Of a DNA stretch of 5,212 bases, positions 4,941 through 5,212 are shown in pieces. Below the pieces are notes generated by a model. That model saw only the letters and a list, made by a program, of their open reading frames with translations, did not search any database and was not told the origin of the DNA. Source of the DNA: a bacterium. Its GTDB lineage: Bacteria > Desulfobacterota > GWC2-55-46. The stretch lies in NCBI GenBank assembly GCA_027310325.1, contig DAIDBB010000295.1:1-5212 (forward strand), given 5' to 3'. The position numbers were made by a program, and so were the translations under genes. Numbering within the stretch: position 1 is the first letter of the stretch; every line of letters begins with the position of its first letter.

Positions 4941-5212
4941 ATGGGTAGAAATACATACCGCATAAAAGAACCGGTTAATCCGGCGGGACGGACGGCGGGC
5001 AGACGGGCGCTTATTCGCGCTCTTGCGGCAGCCGCCTTTGCCTTAGTAAGTCCTTTCATCGGCGCCGTGGTGGCCGCCGCGCCTTCTGCCGGCGGCATGC
5101 CTGCCGTAGACAGCGTGCATGGCAAGGCCATATACGAGAAGTATTGCCACTACTGCCATGGCCCGAAAGGCCGCGGCGACGGCCCCGTCGGCATAGCCAT
5201 AACGCCCAAACC
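4941..5212 (+). CDS. Monoheme class I cytochrome c, N-terminal part (runs off the window)
   Basis: Ninety codons are visible. The chosen start ATG 4941 has a weak AGG (4928-4930) 10 bases upstream; closeness to the preceding stop suggests translational coupling. Residues 1-22 form a long basic N-region, then a hydrophobic segment (23-47) ends in a VAAA-rich stretch that suits signal peptidase. The mature part begins near residue 48. VHGKAIYEKYCHYCHG (59-74) carries one heme site CHYCH (Cys69, Cys72, His73) followed by GPKGRGDGPVG, the classic start of small class I or cbb3-type cytochrome c domains. A distal ligand, normally Met, would lie beyond the window. The Arg pair at 21-22 followed by ALIR resembles a twin-arginine motif, unexpected for a cytochrome c. 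Likely a periplasmic electron carrier. Further hemes or domains cannot be excluded, as the end is missing. Confidence 0.82.
   Translation, partial: MGRNTYRIKEPVNPAGRTAGRRALIRALAAAAFALVSPFIGAVVAAAPSAGGMPAVDSVHGKAIYEKYCHYCHGPKGRGDGPVGIAITPK

Noticed and set aside
4916..4948. Ten-residue frame overlapping the isomerase stop (ATGA) and the next gene's start
   Set aside because: It may be a chance coupling frame; nothing supports a peptide product, although ribosomes could use it to reach ATG 4941.
1..5212. Mobile elements, CRISPR arrays, tRNA or rRNA genes
   Set aside because: No transposase or integrase frames, no regularly spaced direct repeats, and no cloverleaf or rRNA-like sequence were seen on either strand.

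Overview
The window looks like part of an extracellular electron transfer locus from an anaerobic Gram-negative bacterium. All five recognisable genes lie on the + strand, three encode c-type cytochromes, two carry lipoprotein signals, and the tetraheme protein resembles the OmcE/OmcS nanowire cytochromes of Geobacter. Heavy use of ATA (Ile) and AGG (Arg) codons and GC-rich genes separated by AT-rich gaps would suit a Desulfobacterota or Nitrospirota-type lineage. That placement is inference; there is no marker gene.

Layout. Bases 1-57 may be the tail of an upstream gene. 204-839 encodes a lipoprotein with a C-terminal three-heme cytochrome c7-type domain. 975-2048 encodes a lipoprotein built of NHL repeats (six-bladed propeller), closed by a strong intrinsic terminator at 2057-2092. 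A near-consensus sigma70 promoter (2162-2189) follows, then a leader of about 165 nt with competing pairings, then the tetraheme OmcE-like cytochrome (2361-3503) and a second strong terminator (3540-3572). After a 279-base AT-rich gap with its own promoter comes a SurA/PpiC-type periplasmic prolyl isomerase (3852-4919). Closely behind it starts a monoheme class I cytochrome c (4941 onward), cut by the window edge.

How the parts may work together (inference). The tetraheme cytochrome has exactly the heme and distal-histidine pattern expected of a polymerising OmcE-type subunit. The prolyl isomerase could help fold or assemble it in the periplasm. The NHL propeller lipoprotein and triheme lipoprotein would sit at the outer membrane as scaffold and electron relay, and the monoheme cytochrome would be a periplasmic carrier. 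NHL-repeat and small heme proteins near nanowire cytochromes are known from Geobacter-type clusters, so the system is probably a divergent version of a known type rather than a wholly new one. The least explained parts are the structured leader of the tetraheme gene, the long heme-free middle of that protein, and the isomerase's altered active-site position.
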